From the NCBI GenBank assembly GCA_022592445.1, contig JABYQR010000103.1, forward strand, positions 1-64,000: a DNA stretch of 64,000 nt, read 5' to 3'. The notes below the pieces were generated by a model. It saw only the letters and a program-made list of their open reading frames with translations. It ran no database searches and was not told where the DNA came from. Origin of the DNA: Cytidiella melzeri (Eukaryota > Basidiomycota > Agaricomycetes > Polyporales > Irpicaceae). The position numbers and the translations under genes are program-made. The first letter of the stretch is position 1. Each line of letters starts with the position of its first letter. Positions 25,753-37,677 of the stretch are shown piece after piece.

Positions 25753-27041
25753 TCAGGAACTATCCCTTCCGATGCCAATTGTGGACCCCTTCACATTCGA
25801 AGTTGAGTGGACATGTCGGTCCCAAGGCAACGGGCCACGGAACGCCGCTGTACTTCCACCACCATCCGCGGGAGATGGACACCAATTGAACAGGGCAGAG
25901 AGTTCAGGCGCGGAGGTGAAGTAGGAGTGGAACCGGATCTGTGGGTTTCGCGAGCGGCGTTTGGAGAGGAGGACGTCGTGGCAGCCGTAGTTGTCTTGTG
26001 AGTATGGGACGTAGCCGTTGGTTTTCTGAAACCACACACACCCACGGATATTGTTATGGCATCAATGATAAGCGTGGACTTGATGAGGAAGGAAGGGAAA
26101 GAACTGTACCTCGCCCTCTCTGGCCCTCTCGATGTCCTGCCCTTCTGGATCGATCCCAATGTACCGGAATTCCTCCGAGGGCCAACGTACAGAGGCCCGA
26201 TGGAGTTGTTCGAAGCGTCGACGTTTCATTTCGTACCCGATTACTGTTATCCGCGTGGGATAGCGGCCGGAGAATTCGTGGAACCGGGCGATGGAGAAAA
26301 GGAGGTTTTCGTACGAGTCCAGGGCGGCTTCTTCTGTCGTGACGCGCGGGAAAGAGGGAGGGAGGAGGTTGTTGACGAGGGCTAGGTTGTGGTAGGAAGA
26401 CGCTTCGGTGTGTGCGGTAATGCGTTTGGTGTGTCCGCTGTTCACGCGTGTGCTGGTAAGTATATGTTCTCTCGGGTGTTTGGAGGACAGTTGGGGTGGT
26501 GAGTGCTCACCCGCTGAATACGAGCAATGCGCTCTCATCTTTTTCTGCGATATCAATTCTGCCGTGGCATGAAGTTGTTGTTTCTCCTGCAGAAGCGACG
26601 GGACCCACGGCGGGAGGCAACTCACCCTCGAGATATGTGCTGGTGATATGCTTGTATACGCGCTGCCTTGTCCCCTTGCTGGAATGACTCCATAAGCCAT
26701 TCGTCCTCTACGTAGCTGTCCTCCGGCTTGGAGCCTGTCCATATAGCATGCCCAGGGACAACGACAAGGTGTTCGAGGGCACCGAGTGCTTTGTCCCGTT
26801 CTATTGTTGCGAGGATGGAATGCGGAGAGAGAAAATCCAAAGGAGGGTGTCTCGGTTGTTGTTCTGCGAAGAGCCAGTAATAGAGATTGAGCAGGCACGA
26901 GAGCACGGCGAAGCCAAGGAGAAGAAGAAATCCCAGGTTTGTGATACGCGCACGCGTGAGAAGAACATCTCGTAGAGGCCGCTGGTGGTGGTACCGAGAG
27001 CGATGGTTCCTGGAGTAGAGCGAGGCGGGCGTCGGGAGCAT
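25753..27041 (-). CDS. DUF218 (YdcF/SanA-like) membrane protein
   Basis: Start chosen at ATG 27041 (MLPTPASLYSRNHRSR) because a basic cytosolic tail and then one membrane helix (NLGFLLLLGFAVLSCLLNLY) follow at once. The frame is also open upstream to 27263. The lumenal domain has LVVVPGHAIWTG, ESALLVFSGGHTKR, TTEEAALDSYENLLFSIARF and ITVIGYEMKRRRFEQLHR, the fungal DUF218 signature blocks. Three short introns were read, including one that joins LVFSG to GHTKR. The C-terminus has NGYVPYSQDNYGCHDVLLSK. Biochemistry of the family is poorly known. Bacterial relatives affect envelope or vancomycin sensitivity (family knowledge). The protein is probably type II and endomembrane-located (inference). 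Confidence 0.8.
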
Positions 27042-27309
27042 CGCTGTCGAGTACGAGCCTGAGAATGCGATTCCCGACTCGCGCGACGACGCCACCAAGG
27101 ATGGCTTCTTCTTCTTTGGGATATGCCGGTGCGTCCGGACCGCTCGCCTGTCTATCGGGTTGCACACTGCCGGCATCTGTCTCTTACCACCAACTTCCAC
27201 CTCTGTCTCCGGGACTTGGTCGAGTCCGCGTCTCAATCTCTGGAAATTCGTGTCCAACGCCATGTCTCGATAAGCGCAGAAGTGAACTTAACACGTCCTG
27301 GTGAGTAAA

Positions 27310-28245
27310 GCATGTCAAGCTGCAGGCGATGTACGCTAACAGACTCGGAGTAAGCAGCCCAGATACCCACTGCACCCACGGTATTGCCATTCACTCAGGC
27401 CACCCACAGTGACGTTAGGTGTGTCGTCACCCACTAGTGGGCTTTTTCTCTGTATCTATTCTCAGATTTCTCTAACAGCCGGCCTTTTCCCAAGGGTTAG
27501 GCACAGGGAAATGTGGATCAAGATTTCAGCTGTTGTTGCCTGACAGCGTTGCTCTGCCCTCCCCGAACAGATCGCGCGGTGTGCTCATCTGTCTTTGAAT
27601 ATAAGGTGTCGGACGTTGGCCTCATGCGGTCAACGCACAGTCGCTCACTGGTATTGGCCTGGCCAGTCGCAGAATTCCCCCTCGTGGTGTTCTCGGCGAT
27701 ACAGTGACACAGAAGCTGGACACAAGTGTACCGCCGGACGTGGATTGGAAGCTTATAGTTCCCTCGGAGCCTCGACCACGGTGCATGGACTCCCCTTTTT
27801 TGAACAGCATACGCTCGCAGCACCCACAAGCAAGCGCTCCTCTGACACTGAACTGGCGTCTGAAGAACAATTTCGCTGCTATTGCCGCGTTGATAAAAAT
27901 GTTCAGGCCCTGTCTGCCACTGAATTACGATATATGTCCGTCATATAGATGATAACGCATGGTCTGGCCCTGATAATGACACCGTGCCTCCAGAAACTCG
28001 ACTGCGTTGGCTCTGCAAGGCCTTACACATGGCGCTCAAACCTGTCAATACGAACGGGGTCCGTTGATGAACACTTCGTCCAGACGCCGTTGCGAACTGT
28101 TATACTTGCGTGGGTTGTTCCGCGGGCCTTTAAATACGGATACCAGATCTATCCAAGACTTTAGGAGCCCCTTCCCCGCCCCTCCAGATTGCATCTGCTC
28201 AGCCTAAGCTCACACATTCCTTTGTCATCCATACTTCGAGCAACA
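27310..28245. other. Intergenic, divergent promoter region
   Basis: Between the DUF218 gene (minus) and the GT2 gene (plus). Open frames on both strands are short and mutually overlapping. A CT-rich leader precedes the GT2 start. No repeat or RNA gene was recognised. Confidence 0.45.
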
Positions 28246-31200
28246 ATGGACTACGACGCTCACGATGCTTTGCTGCATCATATCTTCAAGCAGGTGAGCT
28301 TCTGTCTCTAAGTATCATATGGCCAACTGACCCTCCTCCCGCTGCCTCAAGACCCAAGGCGACGCCTGGTTCAAGCCCTCGGAAGAAAATGTGCACGTCG
28401 GCGTTTGCCTGCGTGTAGAGAGTGGCCGATTCCGCGTCTTCCCCTATGAGAACAGACACCTCGAACCCTTTGAGGCGGCCGTACGCGTGCTCAACCCCGT
28501 CGTCGCAGTCAAGACAAGAAGCGCTGCTATTCATGCTGCTCTAGCTTCGATGTGAGTGATTGAGTACAAATCAAATACAATCTCTACTCACTAATCAAAT
28601 GCATTCTCATCAATAGCAAGGAAGACGAAGACGCCATCTATCTTGATAACGACACGCGTATTCAAATCCTTGACAACATGTCGTACCTACCTCGTGCCGA
28701 TAAGGAACAATGCGGCGCTTTTATCGTAAGCACTCTTGCACACCGACTTATGAAATATCATATTTTGACCACGCTCTGTACGTAGCGCGACGAACGCGTG
28801 CTCGTTATCTGGGCTTACAACCTCGACAACATCATTTCTGCCTGCCGGGACTTTGAAGACAAACTCATCGCTCTCGTCTGGAAGCAGCGCACAACAGGAT
28901 TCGCATCGCTCGCCTCCTCCGCTTCTCCTTCCACGACCAACTCTGACGTCAACCTTACCGAGAAGGCTACACAGATCATCAAGGAGGTCGATGTAGCCGC
29001 AAAGGCCAAAGAGAAGGAAGCAGGTGGCAAGAAGAAGAACAAGTCCAGGAGCTGTGGCATCTTTGGGTACTTTGTATCGAACAAGGAGGATGTGGAGATG
29101 ACGGCTTCGCAGCGTCCGATGAGGTTCTTTGCACCGGTTTATGGTGGTTTGACCATAGCCATGGCTTTATGTGAGCGTTCTTTTTCCCTGTGGGCGGTGT
29201 CTTAGTGGCTAATGGTTGGTTCTGCAGTCTTTGTGGGAAGTGGCGTTGCGACTTTGATCACTGAATCGGTCCTTGATGGCACATACACGCGTTTCGCCTT
29301 GCTGGTGACAACACCGTTTCTCTTCTGTGTGTCCCTGGTGTGTATCCATACGTGCTTCAACAGCCAATCTAGAGCTGACACTGGTTGTCCCAGTTTTTCT
29401 GCTCCCAGGTTATCAGCAACATCTCTATGATGTGAGGTCATGTTTGAGCCCGAGTTGAGGGTAGTTTCTGATGACTATGCCTTCCGCAGCATCGGTCCTG
29501 TCGCTCAATGCCACCAGAACTCGAAGTACTACTCCTCCGTTGCACCCAACGCAAACAAGCTCGTCGACACCAATCTACCGCATGTCACCGTAGAGATGCC
29601 GGTTTACAAGGAAAGCTTGAAAGAGACGATGTGAGTGCGACTTTAACGTCTATGATGATGATTCTGCGACTCATCGGAATTTAGTTCTCCGTCCGTCTAC
29701 TCACTGAAGAAGGCCATGCAGACCTACGCTCGTCAGGGCGGCACTTCGTCCATCTTCGTGCACGATGACGGTCTGCAGCTCCTTTCCGAAGAAGACAGAG
29801 CTGAACGCATCGCATTCTATGCCGACAATAACATCGGCTGGGTTGCCCGTCCTCCCCACTCAAACGCGCCCGACGGGTACAAGCGCGCCGGTCGATTCAA
29901 AAAAGCGTCCAACATGAACTACGGGCTCGCTTTGTCTCTCAAACTCGAGAAGCACATGGCTGCTATCATTGCCGCTGCCACCGCCGAAGGCGAAGACATT
30001 GACGACGACGACGATATCGAGGATCGTGCGATGAACATGGCCGTACAAGAGATTTTTGAGGAGAACGGACAGAGGTGGAAGCCGTGGGCGAGCAACGGCA
30101 AGTCCCTTCGCATGGGCGACATCATTCTCATCGTCGACTCGGACACGATCGTCCCCGAGGACTGTTTCCGCGACGCCGCACGTGAACTCTCGGAGTGTCC
30201 GGAGGTGGCGATCATTCAACACGAGTCGGACGTCATGCAGGTCGCTTGGAACTACTTTGAGAACGGTATCGCGCATTTTACACGTCGGATCAACAAGTGT
30301 ATCTCTCTCGGGTGCGCGAATGGGGAAGTGGCGCCGTTCGTGGGACATAACGCGTTTTTGCGGTGGTCGGCGCTGCAGGACGCGGCTTTCGTCGATCCGG
30401 ACGATGGTGTGAAGAAAATTTGGTCCGAGTCGAACGTGTCGGAAGACTTTGATATGGCGCTGCGGTTGCAGCTGAAAGGGTACATCATCCGTTGGGCGAC
30501 GTATTCTGAGGGCGGGTTCAAGGAAGGTGTCTCGCTCACGTGCGATGACGAGTTGAACAGGTGGCAGAAGCATTCGTATGGTGCGTCCTTTTTCTGCATT
30601 TTCTCCCTGGATTTGGATGTCTAATGAGGAGTTGGGCTAGGTTGCAACGAACTCATCTTTAACCCTCTTGTCAAATGGTGGTACATGGGTCCTATCACCA
30701 AACAGCTTCGCGTCTTCATATGGTCCGACGCGCCTGTCCACTACAAAGTTTCCATGATGTCTTACATGTTCTCCTACTGTGAGTCTCATAGTTTCAGAAA
30801 GACTGCTCAGAGACATTTATGATTTTATCCTGCGCAGATGGTCTCGCCGCTGCCGCCATTCTTTCCATCTTGAACTACTTGCTGCTCGGATGGAGCGAAA
30901 CCGTCGACGGCTTCTATCTTCACAGTTTCGAGATCTGGCTCGCATGCACTATCGTGTTCCCGGCAGCGGGAAACGTTGGATTCACGCTCTTGGAATACCG
31001 ACTTGGAAGACGCAACATCCTCGATTCTCTCATCGAGAACCTGACCTGGGTACCATTCTTGTAGGTCCCATCATCGTCTCCCGGGCTCTCATCGCAACTG
31101 ACTCTTGCTTGCTTGGCTACAATGTTATCTCATCTCAGCTTCTTCTTCTTTGGCGGCCTCAGCATCCACCTCTCCGTGGCCCTCCTCTCTCACATGTTCT

Positions 31201-31475
31201 CATACAATATCTCCTGGGGCGCCACCAAGAAAGAAGTAGAACGCTCCAACTTCTGGCTCGAGGTCCCCAAGATCCTCAAGCGGTTCTGGTTCGCACTCAC
31301 AGTCTGCATCCTCGTCTTTGTCGCTATGGCCATACTTGCCACAGACATTGTCCCCGTCGGATGGCAGATCCCTGGCTGGGACTGGGCAGTCATCTTGCCC
31401 CTGACGGTCACAGCCGGATGCCACATTCTGTTTCCAATTGTCTTGAACCCGTGGTTTATGATTTTTTCGTACTGA
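28246..31475 (+). CDS. Family 2 glycosyltransferase, multi-pass membrane (chitin/cellulose-synthase-like fold)
   Basis: About ten exons from ATG 28246 (MDYDAHDALLHHIFKQ) to TGA 31475. The N-terminal half has VCLRVESGRFRVFPYENRH and RVLVIWAYNLDNII, then two membrane helices (about 29140 and 29230-29420). The catalytic domain reads VTVEMPVYKESL, FVHDDGLQLLSEEDRAE, IILIVDSDTIVPEDCF (DxD), GHNAFLRW, SNVSEDFDMALRLQ (acceptor-side acidic motif) and DELNRWQKHSYG (RW motif in the position of Q/RxxRW). About six C-terminal helices follow, ending NPWFMIFSY. It resembles Glyco_trans_2_3 proteins of fungi, some of which are needed for hyphal growth. The polymer made is unknown. An acidic insert (about 29995-30050, DIDDDDDIEDR) lies within the GT domain. 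Confidence 0.85.
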
Positions 31476-31790
31476 GATATCCTCGAACGCTGACTATGAT
31501 AGCTCCATCTCCGTTTTTTCTTTCTTCGACCCTCTTTTGGTTTCTTGCCCAGGACGTCGTATTTCTGGTATGTAATCTTGAGGTTGCTTTTTTTTCATAT
31601 AGATTGGCTCTTGGGTAGAATAGATCACATACGTACAAACACACTCACTTGGTCTCGGTTTTCTTGTGTCTCGGTAGACGAACACTTGCAGCGTGCTTAT
31701 GTAGAATCGCGGGAGACGAACATTTGTAGCATGCATTGTAAAGACGGACTTTGAATGCCAGTGAGTCGATATATGATAGCCCCCTGACTG
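31476..31790. other. GT2 3' flank, no gene
   Basis: T-rich downstream sequence with possible poly(A) context near 31585. Nothing else supported. Confidence 0.4.
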
Positions 31791-31957
31791 GCTACTCTCG
31801 CTCTAATTGTCGTAGATACTGCCAGTGCTGACACGACGCAAGAAAGACCCATCCATCCTGTGTCCTTACTTTCTTTCGTTTGGCCAGCGCGAGCTGTTGT
31901 TTGCATGACGGTGATAAGTTCCTTAACGCGAGAGTTTTGCGATTTACTAATAACTCA
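31791..31957 (-). pseudogene. FunK1 kinase 5' fragment (third copy)
   Basis: Nucleotides at 31840-31957 closely match the 5' coding part of the copy at 33280-33380 (shared stretches around CTTTCTTTCG, GCGCGAGCT, CGGTGATAA and CGCGAGAGTTTTGCGATTTA). The fragment ends where the shared 3'-flank sequence of the other copies (GGCACCAGGCCG) begins. It is a remnant of a tandem duplication. Confidence 0.65.
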
Positions 31958-32130
31958 AAGTGGCACCAGGCCGCCATTGAGTATAACAAGCGTAACCGTC
32001 CGTAAGATCGTAGGGGAGGTGTCGCAGTCACCCGCATAATACTAGTAGTACGGAACAAAGCATAGCGTGAGGGTGAAAATCGATGGACGAAGAACAGTGC
32101 CTGTTTCAAGCTACAGTCGGACTTGTGAGT

Positions 32131-33419
32131 CTAGAAACCTTCGAACGTCGCCAACAGCTTCTCGTATGTGATCAGACCACCAGAGGTTTCGAAAGTTTCG
32201 AACGAATCCTTGAGCTCCTGCTGGTTGCTCCGTATCAGCGCCAGTTGCGTAAGCTTCATGATGGCGCTATTTCCGAAGGGTGTCTTGAAAGCCATGATCC
32301 ACCTGCGTAGGTGCTCGAAAAGCGGAGAGAGACGTAGGGCCGATTGATTCGCTTGCATGAGTACGACCAGCTTATTGTTAGCTATCTGCTTGTACGTTCC
32401 AAATTCCCATTCAGCCAGTTCCGCAACGCGGAACTTTGCGTACTTGTCGGGGGCATTGGGGTCCGCAATCTTGATAGCGCACCACAAGGTTACCCAAAGG
32501 ACAGACTCGTAATCATGCCTGACACAATGAATGACACGCTCGCACTCGCTGTCCATCTCCTCGGCCGCCTGCATGTCCTGAATCAATTCGAGAGCCATAA
32601 AGGGCAATGTTCCAGTCCGATGGCGCGGCGTAGCTTCTTTGGGAAATCCATTCTCGTCCAAACCAACTCCCGAATCGATGTCAACAAGAACAAAGTAGTC
32701 CTCTGAACCGCGTTTCTGGTACATGATGTTGCCTTCGCTGACGTCGCAATGCAGAATCAATCCCTTGTAACGCAGATCATGAATACCTGCGTAGTTCCGG
32801 TTAGATCCTAGCGTAGATGGACAAGTAACTGCTCACACGTGATTACTTGCTTCGCCATCGTGATGAGAGAGTTGGGAGCCTGCACAAGTTTCTCAGACAA
32901 AGGGGTGGAATGGTTCATGAGGAGGCAGCGAGGAACGCGGTCTTTATCTGGGTGCGGAGCCGCATCGAAGAGCGAACGAATATCGCTTGACAAATGCCAG
33001 AGGTCCTTGAGTTTTGCGAGCTCAGGTACGTGATCGAGTCGGCGAGCGGTGGTAGCGTCCACGCTGTGCTCTTGAACCAGCTTGAGAAGGCGCACGATGA
33101 TCCTGGAGGGCGGAACATATCTAGCCGTTTGAATTTGAGCCTCGCCAAATGTATCGAGCTCTTTGGCAATGGCTTCGTCTTGAAGGAAGACAGGTCCATC
33201 CTTCCTGTCCGGATCGACGCCGCACGCGATGTGCAGCCAATGAGGGCCAGAGACGGTCGCTGTAAACTCGGCCACGTCCTCTTTTACGCCAGTGTCCTCA
33301 CTTTCTTTTGTTTGGCAAGCGCGAGCTATTTTTTGCATCACGGTGATAATTTCCTTGACGCGAGAGTTTTGCGATTTACTAGGCGTAACGGGAGGGCGAA
33401 TGCTGGTAGTGCTAGGCAT
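32131..33419 (-). CDS. FunK1-type kinase, internally deleted copy
   Basis: Two exons from ATG 33419 (MPSTTSIRPPVTPSK) to TTCEGF-like end LLATFEGF at 32131. Compared with the full copy at 34406-36845 it lacks the whole central block of roughly 370 codons. Sequence passes in frame from VQEHSVDATTARR straight to DHVPELAKLKDLWHL. The missing block holds the N-lobe. The rest has GLILHCDVSEGNIMYQ (HRD changed to HCD), FVLVDIDSGVGLDENG (DFD to DID), RHRTGTLPFMALELI and VIHCVRHDYESVLWV. It is probably not an active kinase, though the frame is open. Possibly a young pseudogene or a truncated product. Confidence 0.72.
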
Positions 33420-34405
33420 GACGATGGCATGCTATGGTTTGAGTGAAAGAGGAGGGAGGAATCAGGGATGGCTGCGCTCACAGGCTATGAATTACCCACA
33501 ACGTGCTCACTAGTTTGCGCCAACTGCAGGAGATCACGAAAGCAGTCCTCGTTGTATTGCAATGGCCATGGAAATTTGAAAAGACAGCAGCTGCCTATTT
33601 AGGCAGAAGCTAAACACCCACGTTGATCCGATTCGGCAGCAACCGAGTCTGTGGCCACACGTGGCAATGAGCCACCGCAATGTATTGCGAAACGTGAGGG
33701 CAGAGGACCAAGGCCAACCTCTCAACGTCACGGTACGCACATATGCAAAATCACCTTTCAATTTTGATTCGATAGGTTGGTAGCACCCCACTGACTTCCT
33801 CCGAGTCCTACCTCAGGTACGCCTTCAACAAGTCCCGATGCCTGACTCATTCCACTGTAGCTCGCCGACTGTGCATCTGTGGACTTCTTGCAGACTATGG
33901 CCTTCTCTAGCTGTCGCAGCTGAGGACGAGGCGTGTTAATCTTCCCGAGGCAGACACCTGCGAGTCTGGACGGGCGTTCAGCCTTCGTGCTTCAGGTCTT
34001 TAGCCATGGCGACAAAGACTAAAATGCACGCTGCGAGTGGAGCATCAAGAGGCTCGGAGTTTTTTTGATGCGCTCAAATCCAGAGTACAAGGTACGCTCG
34101 ACGTATAGCGACTCGGAGTCACGGTCGAGTGTGACGTTACTCGAGACGGTAGCAGCAAATGTGCAGTGGTCACGCCCTTGTAGCAGTGGTGTTCAGTAAG
34201 AGCAGGTTGAATTCTTGTCCTAGGAGCACATATCAATTAAGTCGGCACCAGGCCGTCATTGAGTACATAGGGTTGAAGTGGAGGTGTTGCGATCACCAGC
34301 GTATAATACTAGTACTAGGGAACAAAGCATAGCATGAGGGTGAAAATTATGGGGGAGAGAGGGTACCCGTTACTGTATTGTTTGTAAGTAATCTTGTGTT
34401 GAAAA
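33420..34405. other. Spacer between FunK1 copies, partly duplicated
   Basis: 33440-33600 resembles the region upstream of the second copy (36890-37030; shared GCGAAAGCAG and AAGACAGCA). 34230-34350 resembles 31960-32080 downstream of the first copy (shared GGCACCAGGCCG, ATAATACTAGTA and GGAACAAAGCATAGC). No gene is visible in the remainder. Confidence 0.6.
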
Positions 34406-36845
34406 TTAAATACCTTCGAACGTCGTCAACAGCTTCTCGTATGTGACCAAACCACTAGAAGTCTCAAACGACTGGAACGAATCCTTGAGCTCCTCTTGGC
34501 TTTGTATCCGTGTCATTTCTGACATGGCGCTGCTAGCGAAAGGTCGCTTGAAAGCCATGAGCCAACCGCGAAGGTGCTCAAAGAGCGGAGAGAGAGGTCG
34601 GGACTTGAACTTTATGTCATGAGTGAGCACAACCAGCTTCTTCGCCGCTATCTGCTCGTATGTTCCAAATTCCCAGGTAGCCAGTTCGGCGTTGCGAGCC
34701 TTTGCATAATCATCGGGCGAATTGGGGTCCGCAATCTTGATAGCGCACCACAAGGTTACCCAAAAGACAGACTCGTAATCATGTCTGACACAGTGGATGA
34801 CACCCTCGCGCTGGCTGTCCATTCCCTCCATGTCCTCAATTAATTGACGAGCCATGAAGGGCAAAGTCCCAGTGCGATGGCGCGACGTAGCTCCCTTGGG
34901 AAATCCATTTTCGTCCACGAAGACCGCCAGATCGAAGTCGATGAGAATAAAGCGATCCTCTCCATGGCGGTTCTGGTACATTATGTTGCCTTCGCTGATG
35001 TCGCGATGCAGAATCAACCCCTTGTACCGTAAATCACGAATACCTGCAGAGTTCCAATTAGATCGTGACGTGAATGGAAAACTAACATGCTTACAGGTGA
35101 TGAGTTGCTTGGCCATCTCCATGAGAGAATCGGGAGCCTGCACAAGTTTCTCAGATAGAGGAGTGTATCGATCCATCACGAGGCAGCGAAGAACGCGGTC
35201 GTTGTCTGGGTCCGGAGCCGTGGCAAACAGCTTGCGAATACCACTCGACAGATACCAGAGGTCCTTGGACTTCAGGAATTCAGGCACATGCTCAATACCG
35301 AGCTTGCGAGCATGCTCCACCAGATCGAATTCAGAAGTCCGCTTAACGTACTGCTGAGACACCTTGACGATGACGCGACCACCACCGGCCGCGGATGTAG
35401 TCCCTTCATAAATCGTCGTCCTTCGACCAACGAGAGCGTACTGAGAGTAGATATGTTTGCCAAGAGTGACGATGAAGGGCACGTTCTTCTCCTTGTCCTC
35501 GTCCGTGGAGAGATCAATCGTATGCTCCTTCAGGCACCTGATCGGAAAGGCGGAGGGGTGGGGCTTGGTTGTGGGTGGGGTAATAACGTGAGCGGGAATA
35601 GCGCCGAACTGTTCAGCATCACAGTAGGCGAGAGCGACGAAGATGGCTGCAACTTGTTCAAAGTTGGTAATGAGGGACAACTTCTCCCTATTCACGCCCG
35701 CGTCGGGGCACGTACGGACGATACCAGAAGCGTCGAAGTACCAAAGCGAGATGAGTTCGTCTCGAAAAATGACACCAATATTGTGCATGCGTGTTCCACG
35801 CGTCGAGCCAAGCATTTCGAGCGCATATCCGCCAAGCTGAATCTCGGCGTCCGTAGTGGTAGAGCTCCTCCGGGATGGCCTGTCAGAAGATCCGCCAGAT
35901 TGCGTAGCACCTTTGGTTTTCTTAGCCGGTCTCGCAGAGACCAATGCTTCCGAGCCACGAGAACGCTTGGAGCCAGTCGACGCCGTCTCAGCCACCTCGG
36001 CGTTTGCCATCTCCTCGACCTCCTCGACCTCCTCAACGTTCTCAACCTCCGCGACCTCTGCAGCCTCCGCGACTTCCTCCGACTGGGTGGTAGTACAAGC
36101 AACCTAAAGCATGCGTCAGTAACGCGAACAAGTAGCGACAGGACAGGACGCTGACCTCGGGTGAAGCACTGCATTTCTGCTGCTGTCGCTTGTGTCGCTC
36201 GACGTTGAGCTTCGGCTTGATTGGCCCGCTGTACTTCAGCTCCACGCACATCAAAGCCGCAGCCCATTCGACACCGTGCTTGCCGATACCCTTCGTGTGC
36301 TTCATCTCTCCTATGCGAGAAGCGAGGATGTCTGGTTTACGTTTCGCCGCCAAGCTGTCCTGCTCTGCTAGCCTGCGCATATACTTCGGATCGTTTCTGT
36401 AGAATTGGATGTCGTCAATGGGCGGGCGGGCGGCGATGTCGTCCATGTGGAGCTCTTGAACCAGCTTGAGTACGCGCATGATGATGTTGGAAAGTGGGAC
36501 ATATCGAGCTGTTTCGAGTGTTACCTCGCAGAAGGCGTCGAGCTCTTTGGCAATGACTTCGTCATCGAAGAAGGAGTTCTGCGTAATGAAGGCAACCCAT
36601 CGATCCATCTTGTCGGCATCCACGCCACACACGGCGTGCAGCCAATTGGAGACAGAGACGTTCTCGGTAAACTTGGCCATGTCCTCCTTCACCTGAGGGT
36701 CCACGCTTTCTTTCGTGTGGCTGGTAGAAACTGTACTGGAGTAGCTGGTGCGAGCTGGTGTCTGCGTCATACTGCTAAGATCCTCAACGCGAGAGTGCCG
36801 CGGTTTACTAGGCGTGACGGGAGGGCCACTGTTGGGAGTAGGCAT
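34406..36845 (-). CDS. FunK1-type fungal protein kinase, full length
   Basis: Start ATG 36845 (MPTPNSGPPVTPSKPRHSR). The N-terminal FunK1 region includes NWLHAVCGVDADKMDRWV, YVPLSNIIMRVLKLVQEL and GIGKHGVEWAAALMCVELK. A short intron (about 36105-36160) is followed by an acidic repeat rich in EVEEV and a nuclear-signal-like basic stretch (GSKRSRG, RPAKKTKG). The kinase core has RVIVKVSQQYVKR (candidate ATP Lys), GLILHRDISEGNIMYQ, FILIDFDLAVFVDENG (DFD for DFG), RHRTGTLPFMARQLI and DYESVFWVTLWC. It ends LLTTFEGI at 34406. FunK1 kinases are expanded in mushroom-forming fungi and linked to multicellularity (family knowledge). Substrates are unknown. Confidence 0.85.
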
Positions 36846-37255
36846 AGTGGTGACACGTTGTGGTTTGAGTGAGAGGTAGGAGGAGCGAGAGAGAGCCGCA
36901 CTCACCAATTATAAACAAGTCACAACGTGGCCGGTAATTTGCGCCGGCCACCGGAGATTGCGAAAGCAGACCTCGTTGCTGCACAATGGGGTTTTGGTTG
37001 AAAAGACAGCAACTGCCTATTTAGGAAGTAGCTAAACCCATGTGTTGATCCGAAGGCCCGGCAGCAGCAATCTCACACTGGATCTGTGGTCATGAAAACA
37101 CGCATCACCACGCACGCCCTCACCATGTACAGCACGCCAACGACATTTCAGCACCATACGACCTTGATACGGGCCAAATCGATACACTTTGAGTCAGCGT
37201 AAGGGTGGTCGGCTCTCGCAGGAAAGGGACGGAAGCAATAGGGTCGTTCAGCTAC
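36846..37255. other. Upstream flank of FunK1 copy
   Basis: Promoter-side sequence of the minus-strand kinase, then about 150 bases with no recognisable content up to the CACTA-type element. TAC at 37253-37255 is the target duplication of that element. Confidence 0.5.
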
Positions 37256-37677
37256 CACTGCGGGCAAAGGCCGATTTCACATGGCGCGAAAGTATTGTGA
37301 GAGTTGTTCAATATATTCAGAATCCTGTGAATATCTGGCCATCTTTGGAGGGTTATATCAATATACAATCAAAGACATTTTTGTGATTTTTCTAAACATT
37401 TTCAAGCCTATCTACTGGCAGTCTTTCCGTGCTCTGCAAATCTGTGTGAATATTGATTTTTTGGGCAGATCTCCAATGTACCTGAAATTCTACAAAAACA
37501 TCAGATTTCTCATGTGTGTTGGGTGATGGCAAAAATAAGATGGCAAACAACTTTCCAGAACCTTTTGGTAGCACATGCATGCAACGAGGTAGGATGCCGG
37601 AAATTCTACCCGCCCTTTCCTGTTCTGGATTTTTTCATGAGCTTTTCCCACGCCCCGCCAAATCCATGGAAGGCATC
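37256..37677. mobile_element. CACTA-type non-autonomous element, left part (split by KDZ)
   Basis: Begins CACTGCGGGCAAAGGCC. The other end (right part, 47122) reads CACTAGGAGCAAACACC on the opposite strand. TAC flanks both outer ends (37253-37255 and 47123-47125), the 3-bp duplication expected for CACTA/CMC elements. Homologous throughout to the unsplit copy at 56443-57106. Its open frames are chance. Confidence 0.82.
37672..37677. repeat. 6-bp target-site duplication of the KDZ element (GGCATC, left)
   Basis: GGCATC occurs at 37672-37677 and 46877-46882, immediately outside the KDZ ends. The unsplit relative at 56443-57106 has a single corresponding GATCCC/GGGATC at this position, so the duplication is exactly six bases. 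Confidence 0.88.

Noticed and set aside
29860..30573. 237-codon minus-strand frame opposite the GT2 catalytic domain
   Set aside because: It is the antisense of the well-supported DxD/EDFDM region of the glycosyltransferase.
35288..36154. 288-codon plus-strand frame opposite FunK1
   Set aside because: Antisense of a clear kinase. No recognisable content of its own.
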